In this document: piece by piece, positions 26,594 to 36,591 of the stretch
How positions within the stretch are numbered: the first letter of the stretch is position 1
Layout of the letters: every line of letters starts with the position of its first letter
Source of the DNA: Catenovulum sediminis
GTDB taxonomy: Bacteria; Pseudomonadota; Gammaproteobacteria; Enterobacterales; Alteromonadaceae
Strand: one strand, 5' to 3'
NCBI RefSeq assembly: GCF_040270295.1
Contig: NZ_JBELOE010000270.1
Length of the DNA stretch: 64,000 nucleotides
Program-made: the position numbers and the translations under genes
Notes under the pieces: model-generated
Databases searched by the model: none
Told to the model about the DNA's origin: nothing
The model's input: the letters and a program-made list of their open reading frames with translations, nothing else

Positions 26594-27517
26594 TTACTTT
26601 ATCGTTGAAATTGTACGATTTATCAACCCTGATTGTTCACTGTCTAACCAGTTTAACTGCGGCCAGTTTCGTAACCATGTCAATTGTCGCTTTGCCAATT
26701 GACGTGTCGCTACTATGCCACGGAATACCATTTCATCATAATCTATAATTTTTTCAAGGTAATCCCACATTTGTCTGTACCCAACACATCTGATAGAGGG
26801 TAAATCAGGATGTAGATCACCTCGAGCATGTAATTTTTTTACTTCATTTTCAAATCCATTTGCCAGCATCTGCATAAAGCGCTTTTCGATTCGCCCATGC
26901 AAGATACTTCTGTCCTCAGGTGCAATCGCAAACTGAGTCACTTTATAAGGAAATGCCTGTCCTTTATCTTGCGTTAACTCTGTCATGGTTTTACCGCTAA
27001 TGCGATAAACTTCCAATGCACGGTTAATACGTTGTGGATCATTTGGGTGTATGCGCTGCGCGGCAACTGGATCGACTTCTGCCAACATTGCATGCATTTT
27101 TTCCCATCCGATTGATTGCGCTTCTATCGCCAATTGAGCGCGGACTTCTTCATCTGCCGCTGGCAATTCCGAAAGCCCATCTAATAAAGCTTTAAAGTAC
27201 ATCATAGTGCCGCCCACTAATATAGGCATTCTATTTCTCTGATGAATCTCGGCTATTAACCGCAACGCATCTTTGCGAAAATCCGCTGCTGAATACACAT
27301 TTGCAGGATCGACAAAATCTATCAAATGGTGCTTTACCTGCGCCATTTCTTCAGCACTGGGTTTTGCCGTTCCAATATCCATCTGTTGATACACCAGCGC
27401 TGAATCAACACTGATGACTTCGCACTCTATATGTTTGGCAAGCTCTAAAGTCAAGGCTGTCTTGCCAGATGCAGTTGGCCCCATTATAAAAATGGCTTCT
27501 GACTCATAGCCCTGCAT
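26594..27517 (-). CDS. miaA: MiaA, tRNA dimethylallyltransferase
   Basis: Adds the dimethylallyl group to A37 of tRNAs reading UNN codons. 307 residues with P-loop GPTASGKTAL, the DSALVYQQMDIGTAKP motif and GGTMMYFKALLDGLSELP. The first 14 bases overlap mutL. Confidence 0.96.
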   Translation of the reverse strand: MQGYESEAIFIMGPTASGKTALTLELAKHIECEVISVDSALVYQQMDIGTAKPSAEEMAQVKHHLIDFVDPANVYSAADFRKDALRLIAEIHQRNRMPILVGGTMMYFKALLDGLSELPAADEEVRAQLAIEAQSIGWEKMHAMLAEVDPVAAQRIHPNDPQRINRALEVYRISGKTMTELTQDKGQAFPYKVTQFAIAPEDRSILHGRIEKRFMQMLANGFENEVKKLHARGDLHPDLPSIRCVGYRQMWDYLEKIIDYDEMVFRGIVATRQLAKRQLTWLRNWPQLNWLDSEQSGLINRTISTIK

Positions 27518-29420
27518 GATATGACCCGCCGATGTCTGCTAAATTTATTTTTTTTGCATTTAATTTTAAAAATTGGTGCATTTTGTTTGATGCATCAGTT
27601 TTATATGATTGCAACCATAATTGAATCTTCTGGTCTTTGTTTTTGTCTTGTTCAACGATGGCACAAGCCAAGGTTTTAATGACCGCTATTTGCGACACAT
27701 CTGCGATCTCAGACAAGCCGTCTAACCATGTTGAAATACAGCAACTTAAATCAATATCTTTCAGTATAGAAGGGATTTTTTGGACTACAAGTGTATCTTG
27801 TGACGCAGTTATAAAAGAAAAACCTAATTGATTCATTAATTGCATACTCGCTTCAAATGCGCTTCGCTGTTTATCATTTATTTTGAACGAAGTCGGCAAC
27901 AACAAGGGTTGATTGACCACACCTTGTGCAACCTGTTGCGTTAATTTATGCTGGATTGCCTTCACCAACAAACTGTGACTGGCAATCACAAAAACGTCAT
28001 CCTGATAGTAAAATAGTAACCACTTTCCCTGCACTGAGGTCAATAATTGCCACTCTTGAAAATTATCTTCGACCAATCGTGCTCGGTTATTTTCTGAACT
28101 TTCACTCGGCTTATTGCCTGTGTGCACTTCACTGTTAGCCGAACCTAATAACTCACGATATTGTGCAACTTGCTGGCGACTATCAACGGCTTGTTGTTTA
28201 TTAAACGCTTGCTGTAAGCCCGATGTTTTCACTTGCCCCGGAAACAATGAGCGCCCCGCACCGGTTAATTCGCTCGCGATGTCCCGAACGCCAGCACTTC
28301 GCTGCTCACTCGGTTCAGAATAGCGACTGAATTCACTGCTATTTGCGGGCGAGTTCATCGCTGATGTAGAACTGGAGGTTGCGACGTCCAGAGGTTTAGC
28401 ATCATTGATCCATGAAGCTTGTAAGCTTTGTTGTAATGCTTTATGTAGTGCCTGATAAACAAAATCATGGACAATGCGCGCTTGATGAAAACGAACTTCA
28501 TGTTTAGCCGGATGGACATTTACATCAACTTGTTTTGGATCTATTTCTATAAATAAAACATACGCGGCGTACATTTCACTGGGTATGTTGTCTTCATATA
28601 CTTGTCGAATAGCGTGATTAATCAATTTATCACGCATCATTCGCCCATTTACATAACAATACTGCAAATCATTTTGGTTGCGCGCTGCTTGAGGTAAACC
28701 TAACCAACCTGTGATCTTAATATTGTCATAATCAGCATTCACCATTATCGAAGATTCAATAAATTGGCGCCCACAAATGGCTTGAATGCGAGTGTTTTTA
28801 TGACTGTCAGTTTTAACCGCAGGATAATTGCGCTGCAAAGCACCATTGTGACTGAGCTTAATTTGCACGTCAAAGCGACTCAGGGCAATGCGCCGCACCA
28901 CCTCGTCTATATGATTGTATTCGGTTTTGTCGGTTCGCAAAAAGCGTCTTCTGGCTGGGGTGTTAAAAAACAAATCAGCAACTTCCACGCATGTCCCGAT
29001 TGGATGGGCTGCCGGTTGTATCTCTACCTGCATGTCTCGCCCTTCAGCACGAGCAGACCAAGCTTCATTTTGTTGTGCGGTTTTAGAAGTCAGCGTTAAA
29101 CGAGAAACAGAACTAATGCTGGCCAAAGCCTCGCCTCTAAACCCCAAACTAATAATTTGTTCTAAATCTGCTAAACAAGCAACTTTTGAGGTTGCGTGTC
29201 GGCTAAGTGCAAGCATTAGCTCATTTTTTGCAATACCGCAGCCGTTATCTCTGATGCGAATAAGTTGACTGCCGCCTCTTTCTATCTCTATTTCAATTTT
29301 ACTTGCGCCTGCATCTAAGCTATTTTCCAACAACTCTTTAACAACAGAAGCTGGCCGCTCAACCACTTCTCCGGCAGCAATTTGGTTGGCTAATTGTGGC
29401 GACAATATTTGAATTGGCAT
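27504..29420 (-). CDS. mutL: MutL, mismatch repair protein
   Basis: Links MutS recognition to strand incision. 638 residues: GHKL ATPase (about 1-335) with ELLENSLDAGAS, DNGCGI, RHATSK and LGFRGEALASI; a variable Ser/Gln-rich linker; a C-terminal dimerisation domain (about 455-638). The DQHA-type endonuclease motif is missing (the position reads ASHSLL), so strand cutting should depend on a MutH, as in E. coli. Confidence 0.95.
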   Translation of the reverse strand: MPIQILSPQLANQIAAGEVVERPASVVKELLENSLDAGASKIEIEIERGGSQLIRIRDNGCGIAKNELMLALSRHATSKVACLADLEQIISLGFRGEALASISSVSRLTLTSKTAQQNEAWSARAEGRDMQVEIQPAAHPIGTCVEVADLFFNTPARRRFLRTDKTEYNHIDEVVRRIALSRFDVQIKLSHNGALQRNYPAVKTDSHKNTRIQAICGRQFIESSIMVNADYDNIKITGWLGLPQAARNQNDLQYCYVNGRMMRDKLINHAIRQVYEDNIPSEMYAAYVLFIEIDPKQVDVNVHPAKHEVRFHQARIVHDFVYQALHKALQQSLQASWINDAKPLDVATSSSTSAMNSPANSSEFSRYSEPSEQRSAGVRDIASELTGAGRSLFPGQVKTSGLQQAFNKQQAVDSRQQVAQYRELLGSANSEVHTGNKPSESSENNRARLVEDNFQEWQLLTSVQGKWLLFYYQDDVFVIASHSLLVKAIQHKLTQQVAQGVVNQPLLLPTSFKINDKQRSAFEASMQLMNQLGFSFITASQDTLVVQKIPSILKDIDLSCCISTWLDGLSEIADVSQIAVIKTLACAIVEQDKNKDQKIQLWLQSYKTDASNKMHQFLKLNAKKINLADIGGSYHAGL

Positions 29421-29440
29421 ACAGGGGCTAATTACGTTCC

Positions 29441-30775
29441 CTATGATTGAGGAATTTTAAGGGTCTGACCTATGTGCAGCACATCGGATTTTAATCGATT
29501 AATATCTTTAATAGCTGAAACGGTTGTAGCATAACGCTTCGCGATTACAGATAAAGATTCGCCTTTGCTGACAATATGGTCTTTATTACGATGCATTTTA
29601 GCATACAGAGTGCCTTCTGGTGGATACTTACGGTAATGATTTTTAATTGCTTTGGCAATCGCACTGGCTAGTTTTTGTTGATGTTCGCGCTGACTAAGCT
29701 TAACTTCTTCTGTCGGATTAGAAATAAATCCTGTTTCGATTAACAGTGATGGAATATCGGGTGATTTCAACACCCCTAAACTGGCTGTCTGTGGCGTACG
29801 CTTGTGCATTTTTGTCACCGCGCCCATTTGTTTCACCATTTCTTGACTGAGTGCATAACTGGTCGACATTGAGTGGTCCATCGACATATCGAGTAATGCT
29901 TTAGCGAGATACTTTTCGTTTTGTGTATCTTTGATAATTTCACCCGCCCCACCTAATAACTCAGAGTGTTGCTCTCGCTGCTCGATCCAGCGTCCGATTT
30001 CCGTATTCGCACGGCGTAATGATAACATCCAGACGGAGCCTCCTCTTGGTTGTGGGCTGGTAAACGCATCTGCATGAATCGATATCAACAAGTCTGCTTT
30101 TTTCTGACGCGCAATGACAGAACGTTTATTGACATCGACATAATAGTCACCTGTACGGATCATAACGGCTGACAAGCCCGGCTCTGAGTTAATTAATCGT
30201 TCTAGTTTACGGGCAATTTGATAAGTCACTTTCTTTTCATACAAACCACTGGGCCCAATCGAACCTGGGTCTTCACCGCCATGTCCTGCGTCTATCGCAA
30301 CAACAATATCGCGTCGTCCGCCAACATCAACTTGCTTTTTGGTATCATGCTGTTTTTTCTGGCTGGTGTCGGTTAAATCCACCACCAAACGATCACCATA
30401 ATTACCAATTGGCGCGAGCGAGAAAATACCAGCCTGCAGGCTTTTATTTAAATCAAGCACAATCCGCTGTGAGTTTTTATATTCAGGTCGACTGTAGCGA
30501 ACCCGCTTAATTAAATCACCTTTAACCTGTGTTTTTTCCAACTCAAAAATTTTCTTCGTCTCTCTTAAATCAATCACCAGACGATGTGGGTTTTTCAAAA
30601 AGAAATAGCTATATTGTGGTTTATCTTTCAGGTCAAACACCACTCGGGTACTATCGGGTGAGGGCCAAATACGTACACCTTCAATCTGGTTTGCAGCAAA
30701 AGTCGACACGCTGGCAAGCAGCATGCAATAGCAAAACAATTTGGCAGTGTTTAATAAATGGCTCAACAACTTCAT
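29441..30775 (-). CDS. amiB: AmiB-type N-acetylmuramoyl-L-alanine amidase
   Basis: Periplasmic zinc amidase that splits septal peptidoglycan during cell separation. 444 residues: signal peptide (1-27), AMIN domain (about 30-125), amidase_3 domain with zinc ligands in AIDAGHGGEDPG, SIHADAF and the catalytic LIETGFISN, and a C-terminal LysM domain (about 398-442). ATGA overlap with tsaE. Confidence 0.95.
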   Translation of the reverse strand: MKLLSHLLNTAKLFCYCMLLASVSTFAANQIEGVRIWPSPDSTRVVFDLKDKPQYSYFFLKNPHRLVIDLRETKKIFELEKTQVKGDLIKRVRYSRPEYKNSQRIVLDLNKSLQAGIFSLAPIGNYGDRLVVDLTDTSQKKQHDTKKQVDVGGRRDIVVAIDAGHGGEDPGSIGPSGLYEKKVTYQIARKLERLINSEPGLSAVMIRTGDYYVDVNKRSVIARQKKADLLISIHADAFTSPQPRGGSVWMLSLRRANTEIGRWIEQREQHSELLGGAGEIIKDTQNEKYLAKALLDMSMDHSMSTSYALSQEMVKQMGAVTKMHKRTPQTASLGVLKSPDIPSLLIETGFISNPTEEVKLSQREHQQKLASAIAKAIKNHYRKYPPEGTLYAKMHRNKDHIVSKGESLSVIAKRYATTVSAIKDINRLKSDVLHIGQTLKIPQS

Positions 30776-31227
30776 ATTAGTTTTTCAACAACCCGAGTTC
30801 CTAATGCAGTTTTTGCTTCAATTTTAAGCGAACGCTGTTCAGCTTTATGATACATATTAACCATTAGATCGGCTTGTGCCAACCATCCAGCACCTTTTTC
30901 AGGCCATTCGATAATCACGATATTATTCTCAGAAAAATATTCTTCTATTCCGATAAAGTCTAGTTCTTGCGGATCGGCCAAACGATATAAGTCAAAGTGA
31001 TATACATTGAGATTAGGCAACTCATAAGGCTCTACTAATGTGTAGGTTGGCGACTTCACATTGCCAGAAAACCCTAACCCCTGAATCAAACCTCGGCTGA
31101 AGGTTGTTTTGCCGGCGCCCAAATCACCTTCAAGATAGATCACCAGCGGCGCTTCAACGGCAGTTGATATTTTGCGACCAAATTGGACCGTTTTTTCAGC
31201 ATCCGTTAACTCTATTTCATACTGCAT
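30772..31227 (-). CDS. tsaE: TsaE, tRNA t6A biosynthesis ATPase
   Basis: ATPase that works with TsaB and TsaD to place N6-threonylcarbamoyl on A37 of tRNA. 151 residues with P-loop GDLGAGKTTFSRG, SPTYTLVEPY and VIIEWPEKG. Three bases after nnr, four-base overlap with amiB. Confidence 0.96.
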   Translation of the reverse strand: MQYEIELTDAEKTVQFGRKISTAVEAPLVIYLEGDLGAGKTTFSRGLIQGLGFSGNVKSPTYTLVEPYELPNLNVYHFDLYRLADPQELDFIGIEEYFSENNIVIIEWPEKGAGWLAQADLMVNMYHKAEQRSLKIEAKTALGTRVVEKLI

Positions 31228-31230
31228 GTT

Positions 31231-32733
31231 TTAGCTCTCGATTGCTTGGTTAACACACTGACGAACAAAAGGCATTAAGTCACTCGCTATCATGCCCCTC
31301 TCGCCTTGTTTCGCGGCTTCATCTCCGGCTTGCGCATGTACAACAACCGCCAACTCAGCAGCCAATGTCGGCGCAAAACCCTGCGCGATAAAAGCACCGC
31401 ATATTCCAGCCAGCAAATCTCCCATTCCGCCGCTCGCCATCCCCGGGTTGCCGGCTTGACAGACAGAGGTGTCTAGCGAGGAAGCAATTAAGCTACCATG
31501 TCCTTTTAAAATGCAGACACCACCATAACGCGCCTGAATTTGCTGCGCGGCGGCGTACCTGTCGTGTTGTATATGTGAACTGCTCTGCTGTAATAATACA
31601 CCCGCTTCACCTGGATGAGGTGTTAAAATCCAATTATTCTTTTTAACCGCGTGTTCGGCCAGCCAATGTAAGGCATCAGCATCGACAACTTTATTTTGTT
31701 CTAACTCACAAGCAATTTGCATCAATCCATTTGCCCAGCCACTGCGGCCCAACCCCGGTCCGATAACAATCGCGTCAGCTTGCTGCATCAATGTTTTAGC
31801 TTCAGTTGTAACACCATTAACCCCATAAACCATCAGTTCAGGGCGACCTTGACTGACCTGAACGACATTGTCCGGATGCGTTATCACACTGACAGTTCCG
31901 GCCCCTGCGCGCAAAGCGCCTTCTGCCGCAATCCGAATGGCTCCTGACATACCGCGATCGCCGCCAATACACAATAAACGACCAAATTGCCCCTTGTGGC
32001 TATTGCGTGCTCGCGGCTTAAAATAAAATTTTTGCTCAGATAATTGTAACAAACGAAAATAAGCTTGATTAGCCTTTTCCACATGCTGTGCGACATCGAG
32101 CGGCGCAAAATGAATTTCACCACAATAATCGCCCGCATCAGCGGTAAATAAACCAGACTTTAAAGCAATAAAAGTCACCGTATGCGTCGCTTTGATCGCA
32201 TTGACCATCACATCGCCAGTATGCGCATTCAGGCCACTTGGTACATCCGCACTAATAACCAATCGACCGGCTTGATTAACCGCATCAAATATCACACTCC
32301 ACTCTGGCTTTACAATTTTGTTTAAGCCAATGCCAAAAACGGCATCGACGATCACAGAGAAAGATGAAAAATCGCAACTTTCAGCATTTTTAAAGTGAAC
32401 CCTGTCCGGTAATTGAGCCAATGCTTGCTGCGCTTCGCCACTCCAACTTTGACAGCCAGGCATAGTGGCAAGCTCTACATGCCATCCAGCAGCATGTGCC
32501 AGCCGAGCGACGACAAAACCGTCACCTGCATTATTGCCTTTCCCCAGCAAAATACAGAGTGTTTTTTCTTTGAAAAAACAATTTTCAATAAGCTCAAAAA
32601 TAGCTTCGCCTGCCTTTTGCATTAATTCAAACAAGCTTAAGCCTTGCTGCTGAGCGGCCCATTTTTCACTATTTTTTACCTGTTCTGGCGTATATAAATT
32701 ACGAGGTAAATGTCGATTACTGGATAACTTCAT
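31231..32733 (-). CDS. nnr: Bifunctional NAD(P)HX epimerase/dehydratase
   Basis: Repairs hydrated NAD(P)H. 500 residues: an N-terminal epimerase domain (YjeF_N, about 1-215, with GKGNNAGDGFVVARL) fused to a C-terminal ADP-dependent dehydratase (about 225-495, with GDRGMSGAIRIAAEGALRAG and GNPGMASGGMGDLLAG). ATG at 32733; a TTG two codons earlier is less likely. First gene of the run to hflC, divergent from queG. Confidence 0.95.
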   Translation of the reverse strand: MKLSSNRHLPRNLYTPEQVKNSEKWAAQQQGLSLFELMQKAGEAIFELIENCFFKEKTLCILLGKGNNAGDGFVVARLAHAAGWHVELATMPGCQSWSGEAQQALAQLPDRVHFKNAESCDFSSFSVIVDAVFGIGLNKIVKPEWSVIFDAVNQAGRLVISADVPSGLNAHTGDVMVNAIKATHTVTFIALKSGLFTADAGDYCGEIHFAPLDVAQHVEKANQAYFRLLQLSEQKFYFKPRARNSHKGQFGRLLCIGGDRGMSGAIRIAAEGALRAGAGTVSVITHPDNVVQVSQGRPELMVYGVNGVTTEAKTLMQQADAIVIGPGLGRSGWANGLMQIACELEQNKVVDADALHWLAEHAVKKNNWILTPHPGEAGVLLQQSSSHIQHDRYAAAQQIQARYGGVCILKGHGSLIASSLDTSVCQAGNPGMASGGMGDLLAGICGAFIAQGFAPTLAAELAVVVHAQAGDEAAKQGERGMIASDLMPFVRQCVNQAIES

Positions 32734-32827
32734 GCACAACCATTATATCTGACGAAAACTGAGTATATAATACGTTAAATAAATACGCTGCACACCCCAA
32801 TTTAAAACACGCCAAAAGTGATCTTTT

Positions 32828-33970
32828 ATGTCTTTAACGATTAAACAACTGCAAGAACTGGCCAAGCAAATTAAAAAATGGGGAAAAGAATTGGGTTTTC
32901 AACAAGTCGGCATCTCTGATTTAGACCTCAGTAAACATGAAGCTGAGTTGCAAAATTGGTTGGCCCAAAATTATCACGGCGAAATGTCGTACATGAGTAA
33001 ATATGGCATGATGCGAGCCCGCCCTGCTGAACTTCATCCGGGTTCAGTACGTTCTATTTGTGTGCGCTTAGATTATTTACCACAAGATGCCGAGTTTGCA
33101 GCGACCTTAAAAAAATCAGAAAAAGCTTATATCAGTCGGTATGCAGTTGGGCGAGATTATCACAAGGTGGTCCGTAATAAACTTAAACAACTGGGACAAA
33201 AAATAGAAGCGGAAACCGAGCTCAACACGGGTTTTAGACCTTTTGTCGATTCTGCACCGATTCTGGAACGTCCTCTTGCAGAAAAAGCGGGGTTAGGATG
33301 GGTTGGCAAACACACGTTAGTATTGCATCAAGAAGCAGGTAGTTGGTTCTTTCTGGGAGAACTGTTAATAAATCTACCTCTACCAGTTGATCAACCCGTT
33401 GAGCAGCAATGTGGTACTTGTGTCGCTTGTTTAACCATTTGTCCTACTCAAGCAATTGTAGAACCTTATCAAGTCGATGCTCGCAAATGTATTTCTTACC
33501 TGACTATTGAACTTAAAGATTCAATTCCAGTGGAATATCGAAAATTAATTGGGAATCGTGTTTACGGCTGCGATGATTGCCAACTGGTTTGCCCTTGGAA
33601 TCGTTTCGCTCAGCTCAGTCAAGAAAAAGATTTTAAAGCACGACACGGTTTATTAGGTGAGGACTTATTAACGCTCTGGCAATGGGATGAAAAAACTTTT
33701 CTAGACAAAACGGCGGGTTCACCGATTAGAAGAATTGGTTATCCATATTGGTTAAGAAATTTAGCGGTTGGCTTGGGTAATGCTGATTACAACCCCAATA
33801 TAATAACGGAACTAGAAAAACGTATAGGACAAGTTTCAGAGATGTTAGATGAACATATTCAGTGGGCCGTTTTAGAACAGCAAAATAAACAAGACGCTCA
33901 GTTTAATCTGGATAAAAAAACTCAGCGCCTCGTTAGAATAATAGAAAAAGGGTTACCAAGAGACGCTTAA
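32828..33970 (+). CDS. queG: QueG, epoxyqueuosine reductase
   Basis: Cobalamin and iron-sulfur enzyme making queuosine in tRNA from epoxyqueuosine. 380 residues with two 4Fe-4S motifs: CGTCVACLTICP and, further on, CDDCQLVCPWN. A TATAAT lies at 32766-32771 and may be its -10. Its stop overlaps that of ilvH by four bases, with no terminator seen. Confidence 0.95.
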   Translation: MSLTIKQLQELAKQIKKWGKELGFQQVGISDLDLSKHEAELQNWLAQNYHGEMSYMSKYGMMRARPAELHPGSVRSICVRLDYLPQDAEFAATLKKSEKAYISRYAVGRDYHKVVRNKLKQLGQKIEAETELNTGFRPFVDSAPILERPLAEKAGLGWVGKHTLVLHQEAGSWFFLGELLINLPLPVDQPVEQQCGTCVACLTICPTQAIVEPYQVDARKCISYLTIELKDSIPVEYRKLIGNRVYGCDDCQLVCPWNRFAQLSQEKDFKARHGLLGEDLLTLWQWDEKTFLDKTAGSPIRRIGYPYWLRNLAVGLGNADYNPNIITELEKRIGQVSEMLDEHIQWAVLEQQNKQDAQFNLDKKTQRLVRIIEKGLPRDA

Positions 33971-34464
33971 GATCTAAGCGACTTTTCCCCACGAGATAAG
34001 CCGGTTACCCCAGTACGAGAAACTTCTAAAATTTCAGCTTCTGTGCGGGTTGCTTCAATATAGGCGTCTAATTTAGAGGTTGTACCGACCAACTGAATCA
34101 CGTAAGTTGTAGGGGTGACATCCACAATTTGTGCCCTGAAAATATCACTCAAGCGTTTCATTTCACCTCGCGCTTCATTGTTCTCGGCTTTGACTTTAAC
34201 CAACATCAATTCACGCTCAATATGCTCACCTTCAGTAATATCTTGAACTTTGAGTACATCAACCAACTTATTAACTTGTTTGGTAATCTGTTCAATCACT
34301 CGGTTATCACCAGCGGTAATAACTGTTAATCGAGACAAGGTTTCATCATCGGTTGGTGCCACCGTTAAACTCTCGATGTTATAACCACGCTGAGAAAATA
34401 ACCCGACAATACGTGATAATGCCCCCGGCTCATTTTCTAATAATACGGATAAAATTCTTCGCAT
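33967..34464 (-). CDS. ilvH: IlvH, acetolactate synthase small subunit
   Basis: Regulatory subunit carrying feedback inhibition by valine. 165 residues: an N-terminal ACT domain (LLENEPGALSRIVGLFSQRGYNI, shown here only in part as ENEPGALSRIVGLF) and a C-terminal ACT-like domain. Starts on the ilvI stop. Confidence 0.96.
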   Translation of the reverse strand: MRRILSVLLENEPGALSRIVGLFSQRGYNIESLTVAPTDDETLSRLTVITAGDNRVIEQITKQVNKLVDVLKVQDITEGEHIERELMLVKVKAENNEARGEMKRLSDIFRAQIVDVTPTTYVIQLVGTTSKLDAYIEATRTEAEILEVSRTGVTGLSRGEKSLRS

Positions 34465-36182
34465 TATGTACGCTCCGTTTTACTCAATAACATTTCGTCC
34501 ATCGCACCATACTTAATTTGCATTGGATAAACGTGCTCATTTTGATCAACCAAGATATCCATAAAGACGAGTTTATCTTTCATGGCAAAGCATTTTTCCA
34601 TTGCAGCGTCTAAATCCGCCGGATCAGACACGCGTATTCCGACATGACCATAGGCTTCAGCCAATTTCACAAAGTCAGGTAAAGACTCCATGTAAGAGTG
34701 ACTGTGACGACCTTCATAAATCAAATCCTGCCACTGCCTAACCATACCTAATGCCTGATTATTCAGTGAAATAATTTTAACCGGAATACCATATTGCAGA
34801 CAGGTTGATAGTTCCTGGATATTCATTTGTATACTACCATCGCCGGTAATACAAACGGACACACTATCAGGTAGTGCGACTTTAACCCCCATGGCTGCCG
34901 GCAATCCAAACCCCATGGTGCCTAAACCACCTGAGTTGATCCAGCGACGTGGTTTAGCAAATGGATAATACAAAGCGGCAAACATCTGGTGTTGGCCTAC
35001 ATCAGAAGAGACATAAGCATCACCATTAGTTACTTTATATAAAGATTCCACAACCTGTTGTGGCTTAATGACTTTGTCTGATTTTTGATAAGTCAAACAC
35101 TGAGTGCTGCGCCAAGTTTCAATTTCACTCCACCAAGTGGCAAGTGCCTGTCTGTCATTTTGCTCACCTGTGTTATCTAACATTTCTACCATATCAGATA
35201 AAACCTGTTCGACAGAGCCAACAATGGGCACATGCGCTGAAACCGTTTTTGAAATTGAAGTTGGATCAATATCGACATGCAAAATAGTCGCATGCGGACA
35301 AAATTTCTGCACGTTATTGGTCACACGATCGTCAAAGCGTGCACCTAAAGCAAAAATAACATCAGAATTATGCATTGTTTTATTTGCTTCAACCGTACCA
35401 TGCATACCTAGCATACCTAAGCATTGTCTATGTGTACCGGGAAAAGCGCCTAACCCCATTAGCGTATTGGTTACTGGCAAGTTTAAGCGCTCCGCAAATG
35501 CGGTAATCAGCTCACTACAATTTGCAGCAACCGCACCGCCCCCTATATACAAGACAGGTTTTTTAGCGGCTAATAAAGTCTGAAGTGCTTTTTTAATTTG
35601 CCCTTTGTGTCCTTTCAGATTTGGATTGTACGAGCGCATTTGAACGGACTCTGGAAACACATAAGGATGTTTTTCTTTCGGGTTCACAATATCTTTGGGC
35701 AGATCAACAACAACTGGACCAGGTCGTCCGGTTGCTGCTATGTGATAAGCTTTTGCAATTGTCGCAGGAATATCTTCTGCTTTTTTAACCAAAAAGCTAT
35801 GCTTTACGACCGGTCGCGAACACCCCACCATGTCACATTCCTGAAATGCATCTTCGCCGATGACACTTGTCGGGACCTGACCTGACAAGATAACCATAGG
35901 AATAGAATCCATATAGGCAGTTGCGATACCTGTTATGGTATTTGTTGCACCTGGGCCCGAAGTAACCAATACGGTTCCCACTTTACCGGTTGCCCGCGCA
36001 TAACCATCTGCCATATGCGCTGCTGCTTGCTCATGTCTAACAAGCAAATGTTCGATATCATTTGCTTCAAATAATGCATCATAAATATCCAGAACAGCAC
36101 CACCCGGATATCCAAATATATGTTTCACACCCACCTGGGTAAGTGCCCGCACGACCATTTCGGCACCAGACATCATTTCCAC
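34464..36182 (-). CDS. ilvI: IlvI, acetolactate synthase III large subunit
   Basis: Thiamine diphosphate enzyme for the first common step of branched-chain amino acid synthesis. 572 residues, near-collinear with E. coli IlvI from MEMMSGAEMVVRAL to LLSKTERT at the end. Contains RHEQAAAHMADG (catalytic Glu) and the ThDP motif GDGSIQMNIQEL. The start is GTG at 36182 behind GAGGGG. The 106-base leader shows no attenuator peptide that I could make out. Confidence 0.96.
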   Translation of the reverse strand: MEMMSGAEMVVRALTQVGVKHIFGYPGGAVLDIYDALFEANDIEHLLVRHEQAAAHMADGYARATGKVGTVLVTSGPGATNTITGIATAYMDSIPMVILSGQVPTSVIGEDAFQECDMVGCSRPVVKHSFLVKKAEDIPATIAKAYHIAATGRPGPVVVDLPKDIVNPKEKHPYVFPESVQMRSYNPNLKGHKGQIKKALQTLLAAKKPVLYIGGGAVAANCSELITAFAERLNLPVTNTLMGLGAFPGTHRQCLGMLGMHGTVEANKTMHNSDVIFALGARFDDRVTNNVQKFCPHATILHVDIDPTSISKTVSAHVPIVGSVEQVLSDMVEMLDNTGEQNDRQALATWWSEIETWRSTQCLTYQKSDKVIKPQQVVESLYKVTNGDAYVSSDVGQHQMFAALYYPFAKPRRWINSGGLGTMGFGLPAAMGVKVALPDSVSVCITGDGSIQMNIQELSTCLQYGIPVKIISLNNQALGMVRQWQDLIYEGRHSHSYMESLPDFVKLAEAYGHVGIRVSDPADLDAAMEKCFAMKDKLVFMDILVDQNEHVYPMQIKYGAMDEMLLSKTERT

Positions 36183-36288
36183 GATAGATTTCCCCTCAAG
36201 ATATAAATTGTTGGCAAGGATACCAATTTAAAAGCATATAAAAAACGTTAAATTACGAAAAAATCGTTTAACTTTTTTGTCTACATGA

Positions 36289-36480
36289 TTATACACGCTG
36301 TTGTTTGCGATTTTTGGCACGGCTCATTAACACTTTGCGCTGTGCATCTGAATATGAACGCCACTGAACAATTTCATCAACATGTCTGCCACATCCGATG
36401 CAAATATCCTTTTCATCTAAACAACAATTACGAATGCAAGGCGTCTCAATTTGAGTGTTACTGGTTGATTGCAGTTTCAT
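36289..36480 (-). CDS. DUF1289 cysteine-rich small protein
   Basis: 63 residues with the family motif: TPCIRNCCLDEKDICIGCGR followed by the EIVQWRSYSD region, suggesting a bound metal or cluster. Function unknown. Divergent from the c-di-GMP gene and upstream of ilvI on the same strand. Confidence 0.88.
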   Translation of the reverse strand: MKLQSTSNTQIETPCIRNCCLDEKDICIGCGRHVDEIVQWRSYSDAQRKVLMSRAKNRKQQRV

Positions 36481-36591
36481 TTACTGACCACATGTCATTT
36501 TTTCTTAATACAAATCGGATAAGCTGGCTGCTTACTGCATCAAGTGTCATTTTTTGACATTTGCCCTAGCTAAGTAGATCAATTAAGTGCC

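Noticed and set aside
28114..29268. Plus-strand frames opposite mutL
   Set aside because: They are shadows of the conserved mutL coding sequence with no family resemblance and no ribosome sites.
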